Shown here in pieces: positions 1 to 7,841 of a stretch of DNA of 64,000 nt. Source of the DNA: Deltaproteobacteria bacterium (GTDB taxonomy: Bacteria; Myxococcota; UBA727; VGSZ01); NCBI GenBank assembly GCA_016177705.1, contig JACOUT010000006.1, positions 171,155-235,154 on the forward strand, written 5' to 3'. Below the pieces are notes generated by a model. That model saw nothing but the letters and a program-made list of their open reading frames with translations, did no database searches and had not been told where the DNA came from. Made by a program: the position numbers and the translations under genes. Positions within the stretch are counted from its first letter, which is position 1. Every line of letters starts with the position of its first letter.

Positions 1-1
1 T

Positions 2-145
2 GAAGGTGAGGGAGAGGGTGAAGGTGAGGGAGAGGGTGAAGGTGAGGGGGAGGGTGAAGGCGAGGGGGAGGGTGAAGGCGAGGGGGAGGGTGAAGGCGAG
101 GGGGAGGGTGAAGGTGAGGGAGAGGGTGAAGGCGAAGGGGAGCCC
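2..145 (+). repeat. 18-bp tandem repeat (eight units) encoding a Glu-Gly run
   Basis: Eight consecutive 18-bp units fit GAAGGYGAGGGRGAGGGT; the last one is degenerate. Units start at 2, 20, 38, 56, 74, 92, 110 and 128. Every unit encodes (Glu-Gly)x3 in the frame of the surface-protein gene that contains it. Differences between units are silent third-position changes (T/C, A/G) except at the final unit, which runs into Glu-Pro. The array continues to the window edge, so its full length is unknown. Confidence 0.93.
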
Positions 146-1375
146 GCGCCCGACGGCACCTGCGCGCTGCCGTTCTCGCTCGCGGCCGGCGCCAACGCGG
201 GGGACACCACTGGCGCCGCATCGGTGATCCCCGGCAGTGAGACGAGCTGCGCCGGCGACGGCAACGCCTCCGAGCAGGTCTGGCGCTTCGACGCGCCAAC
301 CCCCGGCATCCTCGGCTTGACGCTGACGCCCGACGCCTGGGCGTCGGTGCTGCATGCGCGCGCCGCCTGCGCCACCGCCTCGAGCGCGCTCGGCTGCGAC
401 CTGATCACCGGAATGCAGACGTCGAACCAGCTCACGCTCACGCTCGCCAGCGCCGGGCCGGTCGACGTCATTGTCGACGGCGAGGATCCGGCTGAGGCCG
501 GCAGCTACACGCTCGCCGCTGCCTTCACGCAGGTGGTGTGCGGCGACGGCGCCGTCACCGGCAGCGAGGACTGTGACGGCTCGACCGTGCCGGGCGACTG
601 CGCCGCCGAGGGCTTCGTTGGCGGCACGCTCGACTGCGACGTCGACTGCAGCTACGACACCAGCGGCTGCCTTACGCAGATCTGCGGCAACGGCGCCGTC
701 GAGGGCACCGAGGTGTGCGACGGCACCAACTTCGACGGCACCACTTGCGCCAACTACGTCTTCGAGGGCGGCTCGCTCACCTGCAACAACTGCACGTCGA
801 TCGCCACGGCGAACTGCACGAGCACGTGCGGCAGCGGCTTCCTCGCCGCCAACGAGGCCTGCGACGACGGCAACGTCCTTGCCGGCGACGGCTGCTCGTC
901 GACGTGCACGGTGGCGAGCCCGACGGTGGAGCAGGAGGCCCCCGGCACCGGCACGCCCGACAATGACGACGGCGCGCCGAACACACGAAACGCCGGCGAC
1001 GGCCCGCTCGCGACCAACGACTTCTCGCTCACCCGCTTCAACGGGCCGTTCTCGAGCACCGTCTTGATCCAGGGCTCGATCGACGTCGCGGGTGACGAGG
1101 ACGCGTTCCAGATCACGAACTCGACCGCGGGCCCGATCAACGTGCGCGCCCAGACACAGGGCCCGGGCGGCCTGGCGAGCTGCCCAGGGGACACGGTGAT
1201 CACCGTGCGTGACGGCGCGGGCGGGGTGATCGGCACGGCCGACGACAGCTTTGGCACCGCGTGCACCTCTGTGAGCATCAACAACATCCCGGCCGGCGCC
1301 AACATCTTCGTCGTGGTGTCCGACTTCGAAGACAATGGTTCCTTCGGTCCCTACCTGCTGCAGCTCGACTTCTAG
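2..1375 (+). CDS. Cys-rich surface protein with Glu-Gly linker, DUF4215-type repeats (5' end outside window)
   Basis: The reading frame is open from the window edge, so the start and any signal peptide are not seen; 457 residues are visible. It begins with about 47 residues of Glu-Gly repeat, which acts as a flexible acidic linker. A beta-rich region resembling a pre-peptidase C-terminal (PPC) domain follows, then three Cys-rich modules of the DUF4215 kind (CGDGAVTGSEDCDG, CGNGAVEGTEVCDG, and CDDGN with GDGCSSTC). A second PPC-like domain lies at the C-terminus (DEDAFQI to the end). DUF4215 repeats are typical of large exported proteins of Myxococcota and relatives. The likely place is the cell surface or the medium; the function is unknown. 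The stop codon is TAG. An ATG at 224 is internal to the frame and is not the start. Confidence 0.85.
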   Translation, partial: EGEGEGEGEGEGEGEGEGEGEGEGEGEGEGEGEGEGEGEGEGEGEGEPAPDGTCALPFSLAAGANAGDTTGAASVIPGSETSCAGDGNASEQVWRFDAPTPGILGLTLTPDAWASVLHARAACATASSALGCDLITGMQTSNQLTLTLASAGPVDVIVDGEDPAEAGSYTLAAAFTQVVCGDGAVTGSEDCDGSTVPGDCAAEGFVGGTLDCDVDCSYDTSGCLTQICGNGAVEGTEVCDGTNFDGTTCANYVFEGGSLTCNNCTSIATANCTSTCGSGFLAANEACDDGNVLAGDGCSSTCTVASPTVEQEAPGTGTPDNDDGAPNTRNAGDGPLATNDFSLTRFNGPFSSTVLIQGSIDVAGDEDAFQITNSTAGPINVRAQTQGPGGLASCPGDTVITVRDGAGGVIGTADDSFGTACTSVSINNIPAGANIFVVVSDFEDNGSFGPYLLQLDF

Positions 1376-1459
1376 CGAGCCGGCGCCCGCCGCCTGGCCC
1401 GCTTCCGACGCGGACAGCCCCTTGCGCTCGCCAGCCCGCGACCCTATCCCCTGGCTGCC

Positions 1460-1912
1460 ATGACGCCGTTCCTCATCGTCCTGCACATCCTCGTGTGCGT
1501 GTTCCTGATCATCTTCGTGCTGCTGCAGCCCGGTGCGCGCGGTGGCGTCGGCGCGGCCTTCGGCGGTGCCGGTGGCCAAACGGTGTTCGGTGGCCGCGGC
1601 GCCAACACGTTCCTCGCCAAGCTGACCGCGGCCTCCGCCGTCGTCTTCATGCTCACCAGCGTGTCGCTCTCCTACTTCGTGTCGCGCTCGGGCTCCGTCA
1701 TGTCGGGGCGCGCACAGGCAGAGGCCACGGACGAGCCAGGGGACAAGGCGGCCGACGCCAAGGACGGCGACAAGCCGGCGGACGCGGCGCCTGCCGCTGA
1801 CGCCAGCGGCGCGGCCAAGCCGGCGGAAGCGATCCCCGCCGCTGCCGGCGTGGCGCCGGTGGAAGCGCCCGCGCCCGAAAAGGCGGCGACACCGCCGGTC
1901 GCCCCGCCGTAG
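1460..1912 (+). CDS. secG: Preprotein translocase subunit SecG
   Basis: This 150-residue protein is the small accessory subunit of the SecYEG inner-membrane channel and assists export of unfolded proteins. Two hydrophobic segments (about residues 4-24 and 52-73) flank the family's glycine-rich loop, here GAAFGGAGGQTVFGGRGANT, which matches the conserved SecG loop pattern. SecG is usually 75-115 residues; this one carries a further tail of about 70 residues rich in Ala, Glu, Lys and Pro, with no recognisable domain. It is followed after 75 bases by tRNA-Leu(GAG), the same order as secG-leuU in E. coli. It starts at ATG 1460. Confidence 0.93.
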   Translation: MTPFLIVLHILVCVFLIIFVLLQPGARGGVGAAFGGAGGQTVFGGRGANTFLAKLTAASAVVFMLTSVSLSYFVSRSGSVMSGRAQAEATDEPGDKAADAKDGDKPADAAPAADASGAAKPAEAIPAAAGVAPVEAPAPEKAATPPVAPP

Positions 1913-1987
1913 TTCGTCGGGCGTGCGGCTTCTTCATGGTCTTGCTTGATGGGTGCAGGTGGTGCAGAAGCCACGTGCTCACCCCAC

Positions 1988-2072
1988 GCGCGGATGGTGG
2001 AACTGGTAGACACACTATCTTGAGGTGGTAGCGCCGCAAGGCATGGGAGTTCGAGTCTCCCTCCGCGCACCA
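1988..2072 (+). tRNA. tRNA-Leu, anticodon GAG
   Basis: The 85-nt sequence folds as a class II tRNA. The acceptor GCGCGGA pairs with TCCGCGC, followed by discriminator A and an encoded CCA. The anticodon stem is CTATC/GGTAG with loop TTGAGGT, giving anticodon GAG at 2022-2024. The long variable arm is GCC-GCAA-GGC, and the T arm is GGGAG/CTCCC around TTCGAGT. It reads CUC and CUU codons. Confidence 0.96.
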
Positions 2073-2082
2073 ACGAGCAACG

Positions 2083-2111
2083 CGAGCACCCGATCGGGTG
2101 CTCGTTTCTTT
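2083..2111 (+). terminator. Rho-independent terminator of tRNA-Leu
   Basis: A perfect 22-bp inverted repeat at 2083-2104 (stem of 11 bp starting CGAGCACCCGA, no unpaired loop) is followed at once by TTTCTTT. It lies 10 bases after the tRNA CCA end and ends transcription from the tRNA, and possibly from secG. No T-run follows in the other direction, so it would not stop the convergent kinase gene efficiently. Confidence 0.85.
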
Positions 2112-2121
2112 ATGCGCTGCG

Positions 2122-3654
2122 CTAACGAGGCGCCGCGTTGCTCCCGGCGCTCGGCGCTTCAGGCAATGGCACCGGCATCGGCAGCGTGAAGTGGAAGTGG
2201 GTCTGTCCCTCGTGGCACTCGACCCAGATCCTGCCGCCGTGCCCCTCGACCAAGCCGCGGCAGATGAACAGCCCGAGCCCGAGCCCGAGGGTCGCCCGCA
2301 CGGCCCCACCCCGTTGGTAGCGATCGAACAGGCGCACCCGCTCGTCGTCGGACAGCTCGGCGCCGTGGTTGGACACCATGACCTCGACGGCGCCGGGAAG
2401 CCGCCGCGTCGACACCGTGATGGGCCGGTCCGGGTCGCCGTACTTGCCGGCGTTGATCAGCAGGTTGTTCAGCACCTGCGAGACCCGTCCGGCGTCGATC
2501 GAGAGCGTTACGTCCGCGCCGTCGTCGAGCTGCACGCGACAGCGCGCCGAGGCCGTGCCGGCATCCGCCACGGCCTCGGTGATCAACTTGCGCAGCGAGC
2601 CGGTGCGACGGTCGATGCACAGCCGACCGCTCTCGATGCACGTAGCGTCGAGCAGGTCGCCGATCATCACGTTGAGGCGCCGCGCAGCCCCTGCGATGCG
2701 AGTCGCCGCTTCCTGTTGTCGAGCGCTCGGCAGCGGCTCGGCGCCGCGCAGCAGGCGGTCGGCGGCGAGCACGATGGCGGTGACCGGCTGCCGCAGGTCG
2801 TGGGCGACGATGGAGGCCCATTCCTCGCGCATTCGCTCCAGCTCCTTCATGGGGCTGATGTCCTCGATCACGGTCGCTGAGCCGAGCACGTCGCCGTCCG
2901 CCCCCAGCACGGGCACGGCGCCGACCAAGACCGGCACCAGCCTGCCTTCGTCGGCGCGCACGCGCAGCTCACGTTTGGCGACGCTGTGGCGCTCGCACAG
3001 GGCGCGCACCGTCGGATGGTCGGCGAACGGGATGACCTCACCCGCGCGGTCGTGCAGCACGACCGGGTGTTCGCCGGCACCGAGCGCCGCCGCCGCCTTG
3101 CTTCGCAGCGTGACCCGACCCTCGGCGTCGGTGAGCACTACCGCGTCGGGGAGCTGCTCGATGACGCACTCGAGCCAGGTGCGCAGGCGCTGTTCCTCTT
3201 GCCCCGCGCGCCGCGCACCGTCCAGCTCGCGGCCAAGGGCGTGGTTGCGCTGTTCGGCGCGGCGCCGCGCGAGCAGGTTGCCGACGCGCGCGCGTAGCTC
3301 GTCGATGGAGAAGGGCTTGGTCAAATAGTCCTGTGCACCGTCGCGCAACAGGTCGTCGCGCCGCTGTTCGTCGAGCGCGCCGCTCAGAATGACGATGGGC
3401 ACGGCGTCGAGCGCGCGCACCTCGCGCACCGCGCGGATCAGTTCGTCGCCGGACAGGCCGGGCATGGCCAGGTCGGTGAGGATCAGATCCGGCGCCAGCT
3501 CCAGCGCCTTTGATAGCCCCTCGACACCGTCGAAGGCGCTGACGACGCGGAAGTCGCGTCCGAGCGCGAGGCTGACGATATGGTTGGTTGACTCGCTGTC
3601 CTCGACGACGAGCACCAACCCCCGCTCGTCCTCCGGCGTGCGTTCGACCCCCAT
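2122..3654 (-). CDS. Hybrid sensor kinase: receiver - PAS-like - histidine kinase
   Basis: This 510-residue soluble protein has no membrane segment. A response-regulator receiver domain spans residues about 12-130, with acceptor Asp61 in LTDLAMPG and the conserved Lys113 in YLTKPF. A PAS-like domain follows (about 155-270, LECVIEQLPDAVVLTDAEGRV). Then come the dimerisation/phospho-acceptor domain with H-box His285 (SIVAHDLRQP) and a HATPase domain (N-box NNLLINAGKYG, G2 LGLGLGLFICRG). The G1 box is SNHGAEL instead of the usual DxGxGI, a variant seen in part of the family. Having the receiver first suggests it takes phosphate from another kinase and passes it on through its own transmitter. 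No cognate regulator is adjacent. The start is ATG 3654 behind a GGGGGA ribosome site. Confidence 0.88.
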   Translation of the reverse strand: MGVERTPEDERGLVLVVEDSESTNHIVSLALGRDFRVVSAFDGVEGLSKALELAPDLILTDLAMPGLSGDELIRAVREVRALDAVPIVILSGALDEQRRDDLLRDGAQDYLTKPFSIDELRARVGNLLARRRAEQRNHALGRELDGARRAGQEEQRLRTWLECVIEQLPDAVVLTDAEGRVTLRSKAAAALGAGEHPVVLHDRAGEVIPFADHPTVRALCERHSVAKRELRVRADEGRLVPVLVGAVPVLGADGDVLGSATVIEDISPMKELERMREEWASIVAHDLRQPVTAIVLAADRLLRGAEPLPSARQQEAATRIAGAARRLNVMIGDLLDATCIESGRLCIDRRTGSLRKLITEAVADAGTASARCRVQLDDGADVTLSIDAGRVSQVLNNLLINAGKYGDPDRPITVSTRRLPGAVEVMVSNHGAELSDDERVRLFDRYQRGGAVRATLGLGLGLFICRGLVEGHGGRIWVECHEGQTHFHFTLPMPVPLPEAPSAGSNAAPR

Positions 3655-3760
3655 GCCATCCCCCTGGTGGAGGATCTAGCTCTGAGCCGCTTTCTCGCCA
3701 AACGCTGAGACGAGAATTCGCCAACCCGAACGTTCGTCAGATTGTGTACCGAAGGACACA

Positions 3761-3776
3761 CACGCCTATCGGCGTG
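3761..3776 (-). terminator. Small hairpin over the phosphodiesterase-like stop codon
   Basis: CACGCC-TATC-GGCGTG is a perfect 6-bp stem that overlaps the TAG stop of the upstream minus-strand gene. It is followed on that strand by TGTGTCCTT rather than a T-run, so it could be a weak terminator or chance. Confidence 0.3.
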
Positions 3777-5991
3777 CCTCCGACGTGAGCCACGGGGCAA
3801 CGCCGCTGTCCGGCCAGTCGGTGTCGACGCCGAGGACCGCGGCGAACACGCGCGGCGCGCCGGCCAGCGCGGGCCGCCCGGGGGCGTCGCCGTGCGGCAC
3901 GCCCGGACCAACCATGACGAACAGCGCATTTGCGTCATGCTCCAGGCCGTTCTTGGCGCCGTGATCGGACATCACCACCAGCGTGTCGTCGGCGTCGAGC
4001 GCGGCGGCGGCGCGGCCGAGCTCGTGGTCGATCAGCCGGTAGGTGTCGTAGAGCAGGCCGGCGCCGTCGTCTTGCCGGCCCGCGCTTACGCCGCCCAGCT
4101 CGGTGTGCGACAGGATGTCGAGCGGCTCGAGGCGCAACAACAAGACGTCGATGTCACGCGCCTCGACGATCTGCTGGAGCGCGCGCAGCTCGCCCGCGAT
4201 GGTCTCGACGTAGCCGTCGTGGCCCGACAGCGCCGGCCAACGCGCGATCTCGTCCGGCGTCAGCCGTCGGAACGGCGGGCCGAGCGCGACCGTGCCGCGC
4301 GCGCCGCGCGGCCCCACCTTCTCGGCGTGCCGGCCGGCGCGCACGTCACCGTGGGTGAACAGCATGTTGGCGGCGACCAGCTCGCCGGCGCCGAGCACGT
4401 CGAAGGTGGAGTTGCCCGGCGGCAGCAACAGCGCCAGGCCAGCGAACGGGTTCTTGCCCACCGACGCCAGGCCGCCGATCTCGTCGCCCAGCTCATTGAC
4501 GACGGAAAGCACGCCCACCTCGCGCACCGGCGCCGGCCACACCAACGATCGCATCGCCGCCGCCGTGTAGGCCGGCGTGCTGTCGAGCACCGCGCGCCAG
4601 CCGCGATCGAGCAAGCCGCGCAGCACCGGCAGCTCGCCCCGCGCCAGCAGATAGCCGGCGAGGCGCCAGTCGCCGCCGTCGGGGATGACCACGAAGAGTC
4701 GCCGCCTGCCGTCGGCGGACATCGGCGTGGGGCCAGGTGCGACGGCAGGCACCACCGGTGTGCCCGCCGCCAGCTCGAGCAGGTTGCCGCTCGTGCTCGG
4801 CCAACCTGCGCCCGAGGCGATGGCGTTGCCGGCGTCGTCGACGGCCACCACCCGAACCGGCACGCTGTCGAGCGCTCGCACCACGGTCACGCTGGGCGGC
4901 GTGCCCGCGAGCGGCGTCTCGGTGTAGGGCGCGTCGAAACGCAGACCGGGCGCCGGCGACACGCGCAGGCGCGCACCGGCGGGCGCGCCGCGCACGACGA
5001 CCTGCAGGCGCCCGGTAGCGCCCGCCGGCGTCGCGGCGTCCACTCGCAGGTCGCTCTCCGACAACGAGATCTTCAGGCCGAGGGCGCGGGCGCGCTGCAC
5101 TACCGCCGTGGCCTCCTCGACCCGCTTGGTGGCGCCGAGGTAGCGGGCGTAGCGCTCCGCCAGGCTCTCCTGCAGCTCCCGGTCGGGCAGGCGCTCGAGC
5201 TCGCTGTAGACCTGGCCGAGGCGCTCGACCAGCTCGGCCGAAGGCGTGGTGGTCGCTGCCGCTTCGTCGAGCACCGGGCGCACCCGCGCGGTCGCGGCGT
5301 CGCCGCCGCGCGTTTGCCACGCACTCCACAGGGCGCGCACCTCGTCGAAGCGGTGCAGGCGTGCCAGGCAGCCCGAGCGCAGCTCGTGCCAGTGGTCGGC
5401 GCCGGCGCCGGTCGGTGGTACCTCGCCGAGCACGTCGAGGCAGCGCTCGATCTCGCCGCGGCGCAGATACGTGAGCGCCACCACGCGGCGCTCCTTCTCC
5501 GGCGCATCGGGCCCACGCGCTCGTCGGTCCAGCTCGGCGAGCACTAGGCCGGCGTCCTCGACGGCGCTCCTCGACACCAGCTCGAGCTCGAACAGGTCGG
5601 CGTCGCCCGGATCTTCGGCCGCGGCACGTCGCGCCACCACCGCAGCGGCGGCCGCGTTGCCGCGCTCGAACCACGCCACTGCAGCGACGCGCGCGACGTC
5701 CGCGCTCGGCGTCATGCCGGCGGCGAGCGCGGGCTCGAGGTCGGCCAGGCAGCGATCGAGCTCACCCGTCGCCAGGTGTGCGATGCAGCGGCAGTCGAGG
5801 GCTGCGAAGCCGGCGGCGTCGTTGGCGGACAGACCCGCGCCGAGCGAAACGGCGTCATTGAAGCGCCGCTCGCTGGCTGCGGCGCAGACCGCTTCGGCCG
5901 CGGCGAAGCGGCGCGTGTCGCGCCACTGCCAGGCCGCCAAGCCGCCACCGAGCGCGATCAGCACGAGCAGCAGCGCGAGGCGCCGGCGCAT
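3766..5991 (-). CDS. Membrane-anchored phosphodiesterase/alkaline-phosphatase-superfamily protein with N-terminal helical repeats
   Basis: This 741-residue protein starts with a short cytoplasmic end and one membrane segment (RRRLALLLVLIALGGGLAAW). Next is a region of about 300 residues of alpha-helical, TPR-like pairs, then a beta-rich linker. The C-terminal half looks like a type I phosphodiesterase/nucleotide pyrophosphatase fold: FVVIPDGGDW (metal Asp), TPAYTAAAMRSL (Thr nucleophile region), LEPLDILSHTELG and VVMSDHGAK (metal Asp/His). The substrate is unknown; the catalytic part is probably periplasmic. The ATG at 5991 overlaps the TGA of the gene before it (TGATG), so this is the last gene of the hisS operon. 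Start codons further upstream would run through the preceding gene and are unlikely. Confidence 0.75.
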   Translation of the reverse strand: MRRRLALLLVLIALGGGLAAWQWRDTRRFAAAEAVCAAASERRFNDAVSLGAGLSANDAAGFAALDCRCIAHLATGELDRCLADLEPALAAGMTPSADVARVAAVAWFERGNAAAAAVVARRAAAEDPGDADLFELELVSRSAVEDAGLVLAELDRRARGPDAPEKERRVVALTYLRRGEIERCLDVLGEVPPTGAGADHWHELRSGCLARLHRFDEVRALWSAWQTRGGDAATARVRPVLDEAAATTTPSAELVERLGQVYSELERLPDRELQESLAERYARYLGATKRVEEATAVVQRARALGLKISLSESDLRVDAATPAGATGRLQVVVRGAPAGARLRVSPAPGLRFDAPYTETPLAGTPPSVTVVRALDSVPVRVVAVDDAGNAIASGAGWPSTSGNLLELAAGTPVVPAVAPGPTPMSADGRRRLFVVIPDGGDWRLAGYLLARGELPVLRGLLDRGWRAVLDSTPAYTAAAMRSLVWPAPVREVGVLSVVNELGDEIGGLASVGKNPFAGLALLLPPGNSTFDVLGAGELVAANMLFTHGDVRAGRHAEKVGPRGARGTVALGPPFRRLTPDEIARWPALSGHDGYVETIAGELRALQQIVEARDIDVLLLRLEPLDILSHTELGGVSAGRQDDGAGLLYDTYRLIDHELGRAAAALDADDTLVVMSDHGAKNGLEHDANALFVMVGPGVPHGDAPGRPALAGAPRVFAAVLGVDTDWPDSGVAPWLTSEARR

Positions 5992-7223
5992 CAGCCGTCT
6001 CCCGGCATGCCGAGCATGATGCGGAACCCTGGTCCGCGTTCGTCGCTCATGGGCGTGACGGCGAGCGTCCGCCACGGGATCGCGACCGGCAACGGTCGCG
6101 CGCCGCGCGCGCTCGCCAAGGCCGCGTCCGCTGCGGGCAGGCGCGTGAGCCAGGCGACGACGCCGTCCGTCGGCGCGCGCGGGCGCGGATCGGCGGTGAG
6201 CGCCACCGTCAGCGCGTGCGGGTTCCAGCCGAGCACCAGCGCGTCGTCGAGCACGACTGCGCACGGCGCCAGCTCGGGCAGGATGCGCACGTTCGGGATG
6301 CAGGTGGCGGTAGTACCGGCGAGCGTGGTCTGCATCGGCTGCACCGGCCACCTCTGGCGCAGGCCATCGAGGAAGGCTGCGAGCGCGCGCTCACCGGCCA
6401 GGCGGCTGTTGATGCCGAGCGCGAGCGCGAGCGGCGGCAGCACGCGCGCACCGTCGTCGGGCGCGTACATGGCGAGCTCCCAGGTGCCCGACAACACCGC
6501 GCTCGACAACAGCTCCGCCTGCAGGCCGAAGAGCTGCGCGCCCTGGCTGTCCTGCGGCGCCATGGCGGCGATGTCGATGCCGCCCTCGACGCGCAGCCGG
6601 GCGTGCACCAACGCGTCCCTTGACGACAGCACCGCTGGCCCGGCGCTCTTGGCTGCCGGCACCAAGAGCGTCGCCGGGCCGCGCGCAGGCAGCTCGCGGA
6701 AGCGCGCGAGCGCGACCACGCTGTCCGCCTCCGCGGTGATGTCGGCGAGCAGCCGGCCGCGCGCGTCGCCGAACGAGACCAGCACGCCGCCTCCCGGCAC
6801 CTGCGCGCGCGCCGGTGCAACCCACGCGGGCGCGCCCTCAGCGCACGCGAGCGCGTCGAGCAGCTCCTCGAGGTCGGCGCCGGAGCCGGCGACGGCGCCG
6901 CAGCCCGCCAGTTGTTCGTGAAGCGCGCGTGCGCGCAGCGACAACCTGCTGCCGTTCACTTTGGTGGCGGCGTCGAGCAACGCGAGCGCGGGCGCTCTGG
7001 CGCCAAACAGCGCCGCACCGTCGGGCGGCGGCACGTCGACCGCCTTGGGGCAGGCCGCCGCCGACACCGCCAGGACCAGCGCTAGCAGCGTGCGGAAAAA
7101 GGCATCTGCGGCGTTGGTTTCGTCGTTCGCTCGCGACGCGTACGTCGAGTACGCTTGCTCGCTCTCTCCTCGCCGCCTTGCATCTGCACTTTTTCCGCAC
7201 CCTGCTAGCAGGTTCCGGCGCAT
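5991..7223 (-). CDS. Putative lipoprotein of unknown function with a MITE-like insertion in its signal peptide
   Basis: Read from ATG 7223 the protein has 410 residues. Its N-terminus is split: MRRNLLA is followed by a foreign 41-residue stretch and then LLALVLAVSAAAC. Removing the insertion restores the continuous lipoprotein signal MRRNLLALVLAVSAAAC, with acylated Cys and a following PKAVDVPPP linker. The body is Ala/Leu-rich alpha/beta with no family I recognise; it contains repeated VALARFRELPARG-like segments and a CIPNV motif. The 123-base insert keeps the frame. Whether export still works is open, because the hydrophobic core now lies about 50 residues in. The gene ends in a TGATG overlap with the phosphodiesterase-like gene and follows the secreted-protein gene after 51 bases. 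Confidence 0.65.
   Translation of the reverse strand: MRRNLLAGCGKSADARRRGESEQAYSTYASRANDETNAADAFFRTLLALVLAVSAAACPKAVDVPPPDGAALFGARAPALALLDAATKVNGSRLSLRARALHEQLAGCGAVAGSGADLEELLDALACAEGAPAWVAPARAQVPGGGVLVSFGDARGRLLADITAEADSVVALARFRELPARGPATLLVPAAKSAGPAVLSSRDALVHARLRVEGGIDIAAMAPQDSQGAQLFGLQAELLSSAVLSGTWELAMYAPDDGARVLPPLALALGINSRLAGERALAAFLDGLRQRWPVQPMQTTLAGTTATCIPNVRILPELAPCAVVLDDALVLGWNPHALTVALTADPRPRAPTDGVVAWLTRLPAADAALASARGARPLPVAIPWRTLAVTPMSDERGPGFRIMLGMPGDG
7089..7203 (-). mobile_element. MITE-like element (115 bp) inserted in frame, with 8-bp target duplication
   Basis: The element has 12-bp terminal inverted repeats GTGCGGAAAAAG (7090-7101 and, inverted, 7189-7200). It is flanked by the direct repeat GCTAGCAG at 7081-7088 and 7204-7211. 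A perfect internal hairpin GCGTAC-GTCGA-GTACGC lies at 7138-7154. There is no transposase inside, so it would need help from elsewhere. Element plus one duplication is 123 bases, an exact multiple of three, and the frame of the host lipoprotein gene is kept. Deleting it restores a normal signal peptide, which is the main argument that it is an insertion. Exact borders are uncertain by 1-3 bases, and GCTAGC is itself palindromic. Confidence 0.7.
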
Positions 7224-7274
7224 GGACCGAGCCTGCCGTAGCGCGCACACCACCCGCAAGCTGCCGGCGTGTCG

Positions 7275-7841
7275 TCAGCGCGGCTTGTCGCCGAGCGGCG
7301 CGGGCGGCGGCGTCGGTGCCGGCGGCGTCGCCGCAGTCGGCTTGAGCAGGCCGTCGGCCACCTTGGCGGCGAGGCCCGGCAGCGCGTCGAACAGCACGCG
7401 CTGCCCGCCGGCCCGCTGCTCGAAGGCGACCAGCGCCTTGTCGAGGTACATGGCCTCGGCGGTGGCGTCTGCGCCCTTGGTGCCGGCCTTGACCACGAGC
7501 ACGAAGCCGGCGCCGTCCTTGCGCAGCGTCGACGCCACCACGAGCTGCGTCTTGTCGAGCCGCTCCATCACGGCGCCGGTCGGGCCGGTGCCGCTGCCCA
7601 CCATGGCCGCCGTGGCGGCGAAGCCGAGGATCTGGCGAATGTCGGGCGCGCACAGCACGTCGAGGCGCTTGTCCTTGCCGAGCGCCGAGCACAGCGCGCT
7701 GGTGAGCGCGGCCGCGTCGGAGGCGAGCGCTTGATCGGCCGCCACCACGTCGTCGACGTAGACCAGCTTGCGCGCGACCGCCGCGGGCTGCGCGACGGCC
7801 GTCGAGGCCGCCAAGGCGCCGATGACGACGAGCGCGCGCAT
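7275..7841 (-). CDS. Secreted protein of unknown function
   Basis: This 188-residue protein has a signal peptide (MRALVVIGALAASTAVAQP, cleavage after AVA). The mature part shows an alternating beta/alpha pattern (KLVYVDDVVA, KRLDVLCAPDIRQIL, TQLVVASTLRKDGAGFVLVVKAG) reminiscent of the small alpha/beta domain used in periplasmic assembly or TolB-N-like proteins, but no family is certain. The C-terminus is Pro/Ala-rich. Its ATG at 7841 overlaps the TGA of the thioredoxin-like gene (TGATG), so both are translated from one message. Confidence 0.75.
   Translation of the reverse strand: MRALVVIGALAASTAVAQPAAVARKLVYVDDVVAADQALASDAAALTSALCSALGKDKRLDVLCAPDIRQILGFAATAAMVGSGTGPTGAVMERLDKTQLVVASTLRKDGAGFVLVVKAGTKGADATAEAMYLDKALVAFEQRAGGQRVLFDALPGLAAKVADGLLKPTAATPPAPTPPPAPLGDKPR

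Noticed and set aside
2..145. Possible CRISPR-like repeats
   Set aside because: The units are contiguous with no spacers and encode Glu-Gly in frame.
3742..5547. A 601-codon plus-strand open frame
   Set aside because: It lies antisense to the phosphodiesterase-like gene, has repetitive Arg/Ala/Gly/His composition and shows no domain; high GC leaves such frames open.
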